Of a DNA stretch of 9,918 bases, positions 1-5,719 are shown one piece after another (positions within the stretch are counted from its first letter, which is position 1; every line of letters begins with the position of its first letter). Position numbers and translations under genes: made by a program. The stretch is from assembly GCA_937925775.1 (NCBI GenBank), contig CALAMM010000177.1, positions 1-9,918 of the forward strand, given 5' to 3'. This stretch comes from an uncultured Fimbriimonadales bacterium. GTDB lineage: Bacteria; Armatimonadota; Fimbriimonadia; Fimbriimonadales; GBS-DC. The notes under the pieces were generated by a model. It saw only the letters and a list, made by a program, of their open reading frames with translations, was not told the DNA's origin and did no database searches.

Positions 1-67
1 GCTCGTAGCCTGAGGGCGACGGCGCGTTTACGATAGCCTTCAAAAACGCAAGCGATTCTGGTCTCAT
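1..67 (-). CDS. M42-family aminopeptidase/glutamyl peptidase, N-terminal fragment (cut by window edge)
   Basis: Only the first 22 codons are inside the window. They read MRPESLAFLKAIVNAPSPSGYE, and the run L-x-x-L-x-x-x-x-x-APSPSGYE is the typical opening of M42 metallopeptidases (FrvX/YsdC/PepA-type tetrahedral aminopeptidases, often misannotated as endoglucanase M). The metal-binding residues lie off-window, so activity cannot be judged. The ATG overlaps the ribH stop codon as ATGA (64-67), and a good Shine-Dalgarno AGGAG lies inside the ribH end at 75-79, seven bases from the start, so translation is probably coupled to ribH. An M20-family peptidase is the main alternative, but the PSPSGYE string favours M42. 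Confidence 0.72.
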   Translation of the reverse strand, partial: MRPESLAFLKAIVNAPSPSGYE

Positions 68-537
68 AGCGTCTCTCCTGTTCTGCGCATCAGATTCGCC
101 ATTTCGATGGCGCTGAGCGCGGCTTCGCTGCCTTTATTGCCCATTTTACCGCCCGCACGCGCCAACGCCTGCTCGAAGGTGGCGTCTGTGAGGATTCCCA
201 GCGCGATGGGCTTGCCCGTCTCCACCATCAGTTGCATTAGTGCGCCGCACACCGCGCTGCTAATATGGTGCGCGTGGCTGGTCTCACCTTGGAGCACGGC
301 GCCGAGGCAGACGATGGCGTCATATTCGTTGGAGTGGGCGCACTCACGCGCAACGACGGGGATTTCCCAGCTGCCAGGCACGGTGTAGACATCGATGGCG
401 TTGGGGTCTGCACCGTGTCGGAGCAGGGTCTGAATCGCGCCCTCCTTCAGGCGGTCGGTAATCAGTTCGTTATAGCGGCTGACGACAATCGCGAACCGCA
501 GTCCCTGCGCGCTCAGGTTGCCCTCGAAATGGCTCAT
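64..537 (-). CDS. ribH: 6,7-dimethyl-8-ribityllumazine synthase
   Basis: RibH condenses 5-amino-6-ribitylamino-uracil with 3,4-dihydroxy-2-butanone 4-phosphate to give lumazine, the penultimate step of riboflavin synthesis; family members form cytosolic pentamers or 60-mers. The 157-residue length is normal. Visible signatures are GLRFAIVVSRYNE (12-24) with Tyr22 stacking on the pyrimidine where Phe or Trp is usual, VPGSWEIP (53-60, Trp57 where Phe is common), GAVLQGETSHAHHI (79-92) with catalytic His88, and the phosphate-site segment RAGGKMGNKG with Arg127 and Lys135. The numbering matches the Bacillus subtilis enzyme. The ATG is the first possible start, because an in-frame TAA lies four codons upstream, and no Shine-Dalgarno precedes it. 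It follows atpG by 112 bases and its stop overlaps the next gene. No other rib gene is in the window and no FMN riboswitch (RFN) motif is visible upstream. Confidence 0.97.
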   Translation of the reverse strand: MSHFEGNLSAQGLRFAIVVSRYNELITDRLKEGAIQTLLRHGADPNAIDVYTVPGSWEIPVVARECAHSNEYDAIVCLGAVLQGETSHAHHISSAVCGALMQLMVETGKPIALGILTDATFEQALARAGGKMGNKGSEAALSAIEMANLMRRTGETL

Positions 538-545
538 CGGGGTAA

Positions 546-551
546 TTTATA
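546..551 (-). promoter_or_regulatory. possible -10 element for a leaderless ribH transcript
   Basis: TATAAA on the minus strand ends 8 bases before the ribH ATG, which would put the transcription start at or next to the start codon. This fits the absence of a Shine-Dalgarno sequence for ribH. No recognisable -35 hexamer is found at 16 to 18 bases, so this could simply be an AT-rich patch in a read-through spacer. Confidence 0.25.
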
Positions 552-571
552 CCTGATAGAAGCGGGGCGAA

Positions 572-624
572 GGTGCGACGCGGGGACGCTGTCGCACCCC
601 GACCCTCAGAAAGGGAGTGTCCCC
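572..624 (-). other. structured intercistronic RNA element (hairpin with pairable loop) upstream of ribH
   Basis: An 8-bp perfect inverted repeat GGTGCGAC/GTCGCACC (591-598 with 572-579 on the plus strand) encloses an 11-base loop. In the transcript that loop contains GTCCCC (582-587), which is complementary to GGGGAC just upstream (619-624). The element could therefore fold as a pseudoknot or switch between two mutually exclusive stems. A small CCCT/AGGG hairpin (603-606 with 612-615) lies between. There is no U-tract after the stem in the transcript, so it is not a classical intrinsic terminator. It might act in mRNA processing, as a weak terminator after atpG, or as a control element for ribH. 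The function is unknown. Confidence 0.45.
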
Positions 625-649
625 GACGGAGCTGTGGGGGTAGCGTGTC

Positions 650-1516
650 CTAACCCTTGAGTGCTTCCGCGCCGCCGACCACTTCGGCGATTTCTTTCGT
701 GATTGCCGCTTGGCGCAGGCGGTTCATGGTGAGCGTGAGCTCCTGAATCATCTTGCCTGCGTTGTCGCTTGCCATCGACATGGCGGTCATGCGTGCGCCG
801 TGTTCGCTTGCGCTGGCTTCCAGCAGCGCCTGCAGCACTTCGGTCAGCAGGTAGCGCGGCAGCAGGCGTTGGAGCAGCTCCTCCGCCGACGGCTCGAACA
901 CGAAGTCGTATTTTGGGCCGTTGTCCTCGCCTGCGGGCGGCTCGATGGGCAGCAGGGGCAGGAGGGTGGGGCGCTGCGTTACGGGGTTGATGAACTGCGA
1001 GTAGATGAGGGAGACGCGATCCACCGCGCCGCTGACGAACATCTCCTGCACGGCGTCGGCGACGGCGCGGGCATCTTCCAGCCCTGCGCCCGCGGTGGGC
1101 ATCGAGCGGTAGAGCGCGATGTTGTAGCCGCGCTTGCTGAAGAACTGATAGCCCCGTCGCCCGACACAGAAGAGCCTTACTTGCTCTGGGCGGAGACCCA
1201 TGTCGCGGAGGGTGTTCTGCAGCGTGCGAATGAGGTTCATGTTATACGAGCCGCACAGCCCGCGGTCGGAGGTCGCCAGCACGAAGCCGTAGGTGCGCGG
1301 CTCGCGCTGCTGCAGCAGGGGATGGTCGGGCAGTTCGCCCGCGCGTCCGAGTTCTTGCAGCACCTCGTGCATGCGCTGGGCGTAAGGGCGCGCTGCCAGC
1401 ACGCGGTCTTGCGCACGGCGTAGGCGCGCGGCGGAGACCAACTTCATCGCCCGCGTAATCTGCTGGATGCTCTTGGCGGCGCGAATCCGCGCCCGCATAC
1501 CGCGCAGGGTTCTCAT
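650..1516 (-). CDS. atpG: F1Fo ATP synthase gamma subunit
   Basis: The gamma subunit is the central rotor shaft of F1 and couples c-ring rotation to catalysis in the alpha3beta3 head. The 288-residue product has the expected N-terminal helix (RIRAAKSIQQITRAMKLVSA, about 10-29), the conserved SDRGLCGSYN core segment (about 83-92) and the C-terminal helix block with MASDNAGKM, then LTMNRLRQAAITKEIAEVVGGAEAL, ending at the C-terminus. Its ATG overlaps the atpA TGA stop as ATGA (1513-1516), with AGGAG about 10 bases upstream inside atpA, so translation is probably coupled. It ends with TAG. In many bacteria the next genes are atpD and atpC; here a 112-base spacer and ribH follow instead. No chloroplast-type redox cysteine insertion is apparent. 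Confidence 0.98.
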   Translation of the reverse strand: MRTLRGMRARIRAAKSIQQITRAMKLVSAARLRRAQDRVLAARPYAQRMHEVLQELGRAGELPDHPLLQQREPRTYGFVLATSDRGLCGSYNMNLIRTLQNTLRDMGLRPEQVRLFCVGRRGYQFFSKRGYNIALYRSMPTAGAGLEDARAVADAVQEMFVSGAVDRVSLIYSQFINPVTQRPTLLPLLPIEPPAGEDNGPKYDFVFEPSAEELLQRLLPRYLLTEVLQALLEASASEHGARMTAMSMASDNAGKMIQELTLTMNRLRQAAITKEIAEVVGGAEALKG

Positions 1517-3057
1517 GCCAGCCCGTTCTCCTGTACGAACTTCGCTTTGTATTCTTCAATTGCCGCGCGCAGCGTGCGCTCGGTCTCCTCGTCGAGTTTC
1601 TTCTCGCGCCGAATTTTCTCGCCGAGTTCGGGGTACTTCTCGCGCATGTAGGGGTGGAAGCCTTCCTCGAACGCTCGTACCTTCTCGACGGGGATGTCGT
1701 CGAGGTAGCCCTGCGTGCCGGCGAAGATAATCATCACCTGCTCCTCGACGGGCATCGGCGTGAACTGGGGTTGTTTGAGGATTTCTTGCAGGCGCAGTCC
1801 GCGTGCGAGCTGGAGTTGCGTGGCGCGATCCAAGTCGGAGGCGAACTGGGCGAACGCCTGCACCTCGCGGAACTGCGCCATATCCAAGCGCAAGCGTCCC
1901 GCGACCTGTTTCATGGCGCGGATTTGCGCGTCGCCGCCCACGCGGCTGACCGAGATACCCACATTAATCGCGGGGCGGATACCTGCGTAGAACAGGCTCG
2001 GCTCCAGGTAAATCTGCCCGTCGGTGATGGAGATAACATTCGTGGGGATGTAGGCTGACACATCGCCCGCTTGGGTTTCGATGATGGGGAGCGCGGTAAG
2101 CGAGCCACCGCCATACTCGTCGGACATCTTGGCGGCGCGCTCCAGCAGGCGCGAGTGGAGGTAGAACACATCGCCTGGGTAGGCCTCGCGCCCTGGCGGA
2201 CGGCGCAGCAGGAGCGACACGGCGCGATACGCCTGCGCATGCTTGGAAAGGTCGTCGTACACTACCAGCGCGTCCATGCCGTTGTCGCGGTAGTATTCGC
2301 CCATCGCGCACCCTGCATACGGCGCGATATACTGCAAACTGTTCGGGTCGCTCGCAGACGCCACCACCACGGTGGTATACTGCATCGCGCCGTAGCGTTC
2401 CAGCGTGTCCACAAAGCGGGCAATCGCCGCCATCTTCTGCCCGATGGCGACATAGATACAATACACGGGCTTCTCGTCGGGCGATTCGTGGGTGTATTTC
2501 TGGTTGATAATCGTGTCCAGGACAATCGCGGTTTTGCCGGTGGAGCGGTCGCCGATGATGAGCTCGCGCTGTCCGCGCCCGATGGGGATCATCGCGTCGA
2601 TGGCTTTGATGCCTGTCTGCAGGGGTTGCTTGACGGGCTGGCGGGTAATCACGCCGGGCGCGATTACCTCGATACGGCGGTACTCTTCGGCGACGATGGG
2701 ACCCTTGCCGTCGAGGGGTCGTCCGAGCGCGTCGACCACGCGCCCCAGCAACGCTTTGCCGACAGGCACTTCCACGATGCGTCCTGTGCGTTTGACAGGG
2801 TCGCCTTCCTTGAGTTCCTCGTCGGAGCCTAAGATAATGGCGCCGATGCTGTCTTCTTCGAGGTTCAGCACCATGCCCATCACTTCGTGGGGGAACTCCA
2901 GCAGTTCGCCCATCATCGCGTCGGGCAGTCCGTACACGCGCGCGATGCCGTCGCCCACTTGCAGGATTGTGCCGACGCTCTCGGCGACGGGCTTGCCGTC
3001 GGCGGTCTCTATTTCCTTCGCTAAGATGCTCGTAATCTCTTCGGGTCGGATTGCCAT
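1513..3057 (-). CDS. atpA: F1Fo ATP synthase alpha subunit
   Basis: Alpha forms the non-catalytic nucleotide sites of the F1 head and supplies the arginine finger to the catalytic beta sites. The 514-residue length is normal for the family. The P-loop is GDRSTGKT (169-176), with Ser in place of the usual Gln of GDRQTGKT. The alpha/beta signature PAINVGISVS spans 362-371, followed immediately by Arg372 in SRVGGDAQ, the arginine finger. The N-terminal beta-barrel domain (about 25-95) and the C-terminal helical domain (about 380-514) are complete. Alpha is distinguished from beta by ISITDGQIYLE (342-352) and by the N-terminal EEITSILAKEI helix that binds delta. The start is preceded by GAGGTG five bases upstream. 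The gap to atpH is 13 bases and the 3' end overlaps atpG by four. Confidence 0.99.
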   Translation of the reverse strand: MAIRPEEITSILAKEIETADGKPVAESVGTILQVGDGIARVYGLPDAMMGELLEFPHEVMGMVLNLEEDSIGAIILGSDEELKEGDPVKRTGRIVEVPVGKALLGRVVDALGRPLDGKGPIVAEEYRRIEVIAPGVITRQPVKQPLQTGIKAIDAMIPIGRGQRELIIGDRSTGKTAIVLDTIINQKYTHESPDEKPVYCIYVAIGQKMAAIARFVDTLERYGAMQYTTVVVASASDPNSLQYIAPYAGCAMGEYYRDNGMDALVVYDDLSKHAQAYRAVSLLLRRPPGREAYPGDVFYLHSRLLERAAKMSDEYGGGSLTALPIIETQAGDVSAYIPTNVISITDGQIYLEPSLFYAGIRPAINVGISVSRVGGDAQIRAMKQVAGRLRLDMAQFREVQAFAQFASDLDRATQLQLARGLRLQEILKQPQFTPMPVEEQVMIIFAGTQGYLDDIPVEKVRAFEEGFHPYMREKYPELGEKIRREKKLDEETERTLRAAIEEYKAKFVQENGLA

Positions 3058-3070
3058 AGTTGCACCTCGC

Positions 3071-3646
3071 TTATTCTGTGCTGGCGACGCGCGCGCCGCG
3101 CCGCTCGATTTCGAGCATAATCTGGTCGCGCAGGCGGTCTAATGCGCCGCGCAAGGTTCCGTCGATTTGGTAGTCGCCGATTTGCACGCGCACGCCGCCG
3201 ATAAGGTCGGGTTTCACCTCGAAGGTCGGGATGATTCGCTTGCCCGTGCTTTGCTGGAGTTTTTGCACGAGGGCATCTTGCTCGGCGGCGCTGAGCGGGA
3301 CCGCCGATTCGATGGTCGCCCGTGCGATGCCCTGATGTGCTTCTTGGAGCTTTTGGAACTCGGTGCAGACGGCTTCGAGGAACTTCTCGCGTCGTTTCTC
3401 GACGAGCAGCTCCAGCAGGCGCAGGGTGTGGGGCTGCACTTGTGCTTGGAGTGCCTCGCGCAGTCGCTGGATTTTGCGGTCGCGGGGGATGAGCGGGCTG
3501 TAGAAGAAAGCGCGCAGCTCCGCCGACTGCTCCAGCAAAGTGCGTAGTGCTGCGAGGTCGTCAGCAGTAGGCTGGAGCAGGTTGTGCTTCAGGGCGACTT
3601 CGAACAGGGCGCGGGCGTACCGTCGGGCGACGCGGATATCGACCAT
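3071..3646 (-). CDS. atpH: F1Fo ATP synthase delta subunit (OSCP homologue)
   Basis: Delta clamps the peripheral stalk to the top of F1 by binding the alpha N-termini and the b-subunit C-termini. The 191-residue protein has the N-terminal helical domain opening with VARRYARALFEVAL (6-19) and the C-terminal delta/OSCP signature KPDLIGGVRVQIGDYQIDG (145-163), followed by LRGALDRLRDQI. The length is slightly above the bacterial average of about 180. The ATG directly follows the atpF TAA with no intervening base, and GGAGG lies eight bases upstream within the end of atpF, which suggests coupled translation. Confidence 0.97.
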   Translation of the reverse strand: MVDIRVARRYARALFEVALKHNLLQPTADDLAALRTLLEQSAELRAFFYSPLIPRDRKIQRLREALQAQVQPHTLRLLELLVEKRREKFLEAVCTEFQKLQEAHQGIARATIESAVPLSAAEQDALVQKLQQSTGKRIIPTFEVKPDLIGGVRVQIGDYQIDGTLRGALDRLRDQIMLEIERRGARVASTE

Positions 3647-4204
3647 TTAGCGCACCTCCGCCGTCTGGATAAATTCCTGCACGAGCCTGCGGTGGCGTTC
3701 GTCGGTCATCTCCTCGCGTAGCAGGCGTTCGGTCGTGCGCAGGGTGAGTTCGGCGACATAGGTTTGGAGTTCGCTGCGCAGTTTCTCGCTTTCCAGTTTC
3801 GCTTGTTCTTGGGCGCGGGCGACGATTTCATCGGCTTGGCGGCGGGCGTCGGCGATGATTTGGTCGCGCAGTTGTTGCGCCTCGCCGACGGCTTGCTGGA
3901 TGCGCTCGCGCGCCTCCGCTTCAATCTGCGCCAGACGCGCCTCGTACTCGCTGCGCAGCTGCTCCATCGCGCGGCGGTCAGCCTCGATTTTGTCGTAGGT
4001 GGCGTTGATGTCCTGACGCCGCGATTCGAGCATCGCGTTGAGCGGCTTCCAGAAGAACTTGGTCATTACCCACAGCAGAAGCAGGAACCCAACGATTTGG
4101 ATAATGAGGATGTTGAAGTCGATGCCCAGCAGCTCCAGCACGCTGCCGCCTTTGGCTTCCGCTGCGCCGAGCAGGTTCGGTAGATGCGTCAAAAGGTTGG
4201 ACAT
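3647..4204 (-). CDS. atpF: F1Fo ATP synthase b subunit
   Basis: Subunit b is the peripheral stalk: a single N-terminal membrane helix followed by a long coiled coil that reaches up to delta. In the 185-residue product the membrane span is about 30-49 (NILIIQIVGFLLLLWVMTKF), followed by the conserved FFWKPL hinge and then a charged Glu/Arg/Gln-rich helix to about residue 165. A roughly 25-residue N-terminal extension precedes the membrane span. Only one b gene is present, so the stalk is probably a b homodimer rather than the b/b' pair of cyanobacteria, unless a second copy lies elsewhere. AGGAGG is placed about ten bases before the ATG, directly after the hairpin in the atpE-atpF spacer. Confidence 0.97.
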   Translation of the reverse strand: MSNLLTHLPNLLGAAEAKGGSVLELLGIDFNILIIQIVGFLLLLWVMTKFFWKPLNAMLESRRQDINATYDKIEADRRAMEQLRSEYEARLAQIEAEARERIQQAVGEAQQLRDQIIADARRQADEIVARAQEQAKLESEKLRSELQTYVAELTLRTTERLLREEMTDERHRRLVQEFIQTAEVR

Positions 4205-4221
4205 CGTTAGAAAACCTCCTG

Positions 4222-4246
4222 CGGGGGCAGCGCATTACCGCCCCCG
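4222..4246 (-). other. GC-rich hairpin in the atpE-atpF spacer
   Basis: A 7-bp perfect inverted repeat CGGGGGC/GCCCCCG (4222-4228 with 4240-4246) with an 11-base loop sits in the 51-base gap after atpE and ends only a few bases before the atpF Shine-Dalgarno. There is no clean U-run directly after the stem, so full termination is unlikely. A role as a 3'-end stabiliser of an atpE-containing mRNA, a partial terminator or a brake on atpF initiation is plausible given the high demand for subunit c. Confidence 0.55.
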
Positions 4247-4255
4247 ACTAATCGC

Positions 4256-4522
4256 TCACTGACCGATGGTGGGTAGGCGTCCCTGCAGCAGGAAGAAGAT
4301 GACGAACGAGAACAGCACGAGCGACTCGATAAACGCCAGCGCGAGGATCATACCCGTCTGGATACGCCCCGCGATTTCTGGCTGTCGCGCCATGCCTTCC
4401 ATCGCGCCCGCCGCCGCGCGCCCTTGACCCAGCGCCGCGCCAATCACGGCAATCGGCAGGCCCAAGCCAGTAGCCAACGCCAAACCCATCAGATACAGTC
4501 CTGTACCTACTTCGAAGTTCAT
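4256..4522 (-). CDS. atpE: F1Fo ATP synthase c subunit (proteolipid ring)
   Basis: Subunit c forms the rotating membrane ring that carries ions past subunit a. The 88-residue product is a two-helix hairpin: helix 1 about 8-35, polar loop MARQPE (44-49), helix 2 about 54-80. The ion-carrying carboxylate is Glu66 in ALAFIESLVLF. Gln33 (in LGQG) and Ser67 match the Q and S of the cyanobacterial/chloroplast-like pattern, but the Thr and Tyr of the Ilyobacter sodium site are Leu68 and Phe71, so proton coupling is favoured; this is inferred by comparison. The glycine motif of helix 1 reads G-A-A-L-G-Q-G, with one glycine replaced by Ala30, which may matter for ring packing. The gene has an unusually strong AAGGAGG ribosome site. 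Confidence 0.98.
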   Translation of the reverse strand: MNFEVGTGLYLMGLALATGLGLPIAVIGAALGQGRAAAGAMEGMARQPEIAGRIQTGMILALAFIESLVLFSFVIFFLLQGRLPTIGQ

Positions 4523-4531
4523 GTTCGCTAT

Positions 4532-4537
4532 CCTCCT
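4532..4537 (-). promoter_or_regulatory. strong Shine-Dalgarno of atpE
   Basis: AGGAGG (AAGGAGG including the preceding base) lies nine bases before the atpE ATG and is the best ribosome site of the atp genes here. It fits the need for many c subunits per complex. Confidence 0.8.
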
Positions 4538-4576
4538 TGTTTTAGGAATGACCTCCGCGCTTCCGTGCGAAGGGTC

Positions 4577-4594
4577 TCCTCTCTACCGAGAGGA
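4577..4594 (-). other. hairpin in the atpB-atpE spacer (proximal to atpE)
   Basis: A 7-bp perfect inverted repeat TCCTCTC/GAGAGGA (4577-4583 with 4588-4594) encloses a 4-base loop. An alternative 5-bp stem CGAGA/TCTCG (4587-4591 with 4597-4601) would be mutually exclusive with it. No U-run follows. It lies in the 126-base gene-free spacer between atpB and atpE, which contains no convincing small reading frame. Confidence 0.5.
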
Positions 4595-4609
4595 AATCTC
4601 GTCGTAGCA

Positions 4610-4630
4610 GCGTCGGCGTCTCGCCGACGC
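4610..4630 (-). repeat. palindromic GC-rich hairpin (REP-like) in the atpB-atpE spacer
   Basis: A 9-bp perfect inverted repeat GCGTCGGCG/CGCCGACGC (4610-4618 with 4622-4630) with a 3-base loop starts 18 bases after the end of atpB. Its composition and compactness resemble repetitive extragenic palindromes, which often sit just after stop codons inside operons and protect upstream mRNA from 3' exonucleases. Only one copy is in this window, so its repetitive nature is a guess. Confidence 0.5.
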
Positions 4631-4648
4631 AAACAGAAGTTCAAGCCG

Positions 4649-5401
4649 CTAATGTGCGTGTGCATGCTCGCCGTGATGCTCGGCATGCTCGGTCGCCAGC
4701 GCGAGGTAAATCAGCGTCAGCAGCGCGAACACGAACGCCTGCACGAACGCCACCAGCAAGCCCAGCATCATCACAGGAAACTGGATTGGCAACGGGATGT
4801 ATGCCGATTTGAACAGCGGCACTGCCAGCGCTGTAATCAGCGCCATCGTTACCTGCTCCTTGCCAAACATGTTGGCGTACAGACGCACAGAGAGCGAGAC
4901 GGGCTTTGCCAACTCGCTGACGACCTCGATGATGAACATCAGTGGCGAGACAAAGACGGGCACTTCGCCCCAACGCGCGAAGTGTTTGAAATAGCCCACC
5001 ACGCCATTGGCGCGAATGCTTTCGTACTGCACATAGACAATCACTATCAGCGCCAGCGCGATGGTGGTGTTCAGGCTGGCAGTGGGGGCGATGCCTGGCG
5101 GGATCAAGCCCATCAGGTTGCTGAACAGCACGAACAGGAAAATCGTGCCTGCTAAGGGCACATATTTGCGTCCGCGCTCGCCCACCAGACTCACGGCAAG
5201 GTTGTCGAAGAATTCGTAGATGATTTCGGCGAGGTTCTGCAGGCGTCCGGGGCGTTTTTGCATGTTGCGTGTCGCGCTCAGGGCGAAAATCAGCAGCGCG
5301 AGCGCCGCAATGCCCGATAGCACAGAAAAAACGGGCGGTGGCACATGCGCTCCGATGCCCGTCTGCGTGAGAATCCAGATAGCGTTCAGCCGTTCGTCCA
5401 C
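4649..5401 (-). CDS. atpB: F1Fo ATP synthase a subunit
   Basis: Subunit a is the stationary membrane stator that provides the two ion half-channels beside the c-ring. The 250-residue protein has five to six membrane helices, with the essential arginine Arg173 in KPVSLSVRLYANM. Glu159, Asn177 and Glu182 align with Escherichia coli a-subunit Glu196, Asn214 and Glu219, and Gln221 in VQAFVFALLTLIYLALA aligns with Gln252. Near the key Arg the usual Phe-Gly is Tyr-Ala. The C-terminus is histidine-rich (EHAEHHGEHAHAH, six His). The start is GTG (5399-5401) with AAGGAG ten bases upstream at 5412-5417; no in-frame ATG lies upstream in the gap. It is the first gene of the atp cluster, directly behind a strong promoter, and no atpI/uncI gene precedes it. 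Confidence 0.97.
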   Translation of the reverse strand: MDERLNAIWILTQTGIGAHVPPPVFSVLSGIAALALLIFALSATRNMQKRPGRLQNLAEIIYEFFDNLAVSLVGERGRKYVPLAGTIFLFVLFSNLMGLIPPGIAPTASLNTTIALALIVIVYVQYESIRANGVVGYFKHFARWGEVPVFVSPLMFIIEVVSELAKPVSLSVRLYANMFGKEQVTMALITALAVPLFKSAYIPLPIQFPVMMLGLLVAFVQAFVFALLTLIYLALATEHAEHHGEHAHAH

Positions 5402-5437
5402 TGATGCGCGTCTCCTTCGCCTTCCTTAGACATAGGT

Positions 5438-5467
5438 ATTATACCCACTGGCGGCCTCGCGCGTCAA
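5438..5467 (-). promoter_or_regulatory. sigma70-type promoter of the atp operon
   Basis: On the minus strand, TTGACG (5462-5467; five of six to consensus) is followed by an 18-base spacer and a perfect TATAAT (5438-5443). Transcription would start near 5431, leaving a leader of about 30 bases with the atpB ribosome site. It lies in the only sizeable gap (5402-5491) upstream of atpB. The -10 is embedded in an 11-base near-palindrome GGTATAATACC. Confidence 0.8.
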
Positions 5468-5491
5468 GGGGGGCTGAAGGCTCCTAAGCGG

Positions 5492-5719
5492 CTAATCTGT
5501 TACTTCAAACACCTTCTGTCGGTGGTTTGCGCCTGCGACGAGGCGGATGCGCGAGGGCGCGATATCGAGAGACTCTGCCAGTAAGCGGATGACGGCACGG
5601 TTCGCTTCGCCATCGGTGGGAGGCGCAGTGACCCTCGCAACGAAGCTGCCATCGGGCAGGAGACGAATCTCGTTGCGCCCAGAGCGGGGAATGACCCGAA
5701 CTCTAATCCGACGCGGCAT
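5492..5719 (-). CDS. yggU: DUF167/YggU family protein
   Basis: This 75-residue protein of the YggU/UPF0235 family has no firmly established biochemical role. It shows the family hallmark VTAPPTDGEANRAVI (30-44), followed by LAESLDIAPSRIRLVAGANHRQKVFEV (47-73), which corresponds to the conserved ending with Gly-x-x-x-Arg-x-Lys. The open frame extends further upstream, but the ATG at 5719 is chosen because the protein then starts at the family's normal N-terminus and a GGGGAG ribosome site lies seven bases before it. The gene overlaps the end of the AI-2E transporter gene by 17 bases, which suggests it is co-transcribed with the genes upstream and is the last gene before the atp promoter. Confidence 0.88.
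   Translation of the reverse strand: MPRRIRVRVIPRSGRNEIRLLPDGSFVARVTAPPTDGEANRAVIRLLAESLDIAPSRIRLVAGANHRQKVFEVTD

Noticed and set aside
538..649. FMN (RFN) riboswitch upstream of ribH
   Set aside because: None of the conserved RFN sequence blocks is present and the spacer is too short for a full aptamer plus expression platform.
710..1423. A 237-codon open frame on the plus strand opposite atpG
   Set aside because: It is antisense to a fully conserved atpG, and the translation is Ala/His/Arg/Gln-rich with no recognisable motif. Long antisense frames are expected from GC-biased third codon positions.
2071..2832. A 253-codon open frame on the plus strand opposite atpA
   Set aside because: It is a shadow of the atpA coding sequence, with no domain pattern and no plausible ribosome site or operon partner.
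4577..4630. Intrinsic transcription terminator between atpB and atpE
   Set aside because: The stems are stable but no U-run follows either one in the transcript, and termination here would cut off the essential downstream atp genes.
5386..5433. A 15-codon frame starting with ATG at 5433 on the minus strand and overlapping the atpB start, a possible leader peptide
   Set aside because: Its ATG is only four bases from the -10 element, at or upstream of the expected transcription start, with no room for a ribosome site.
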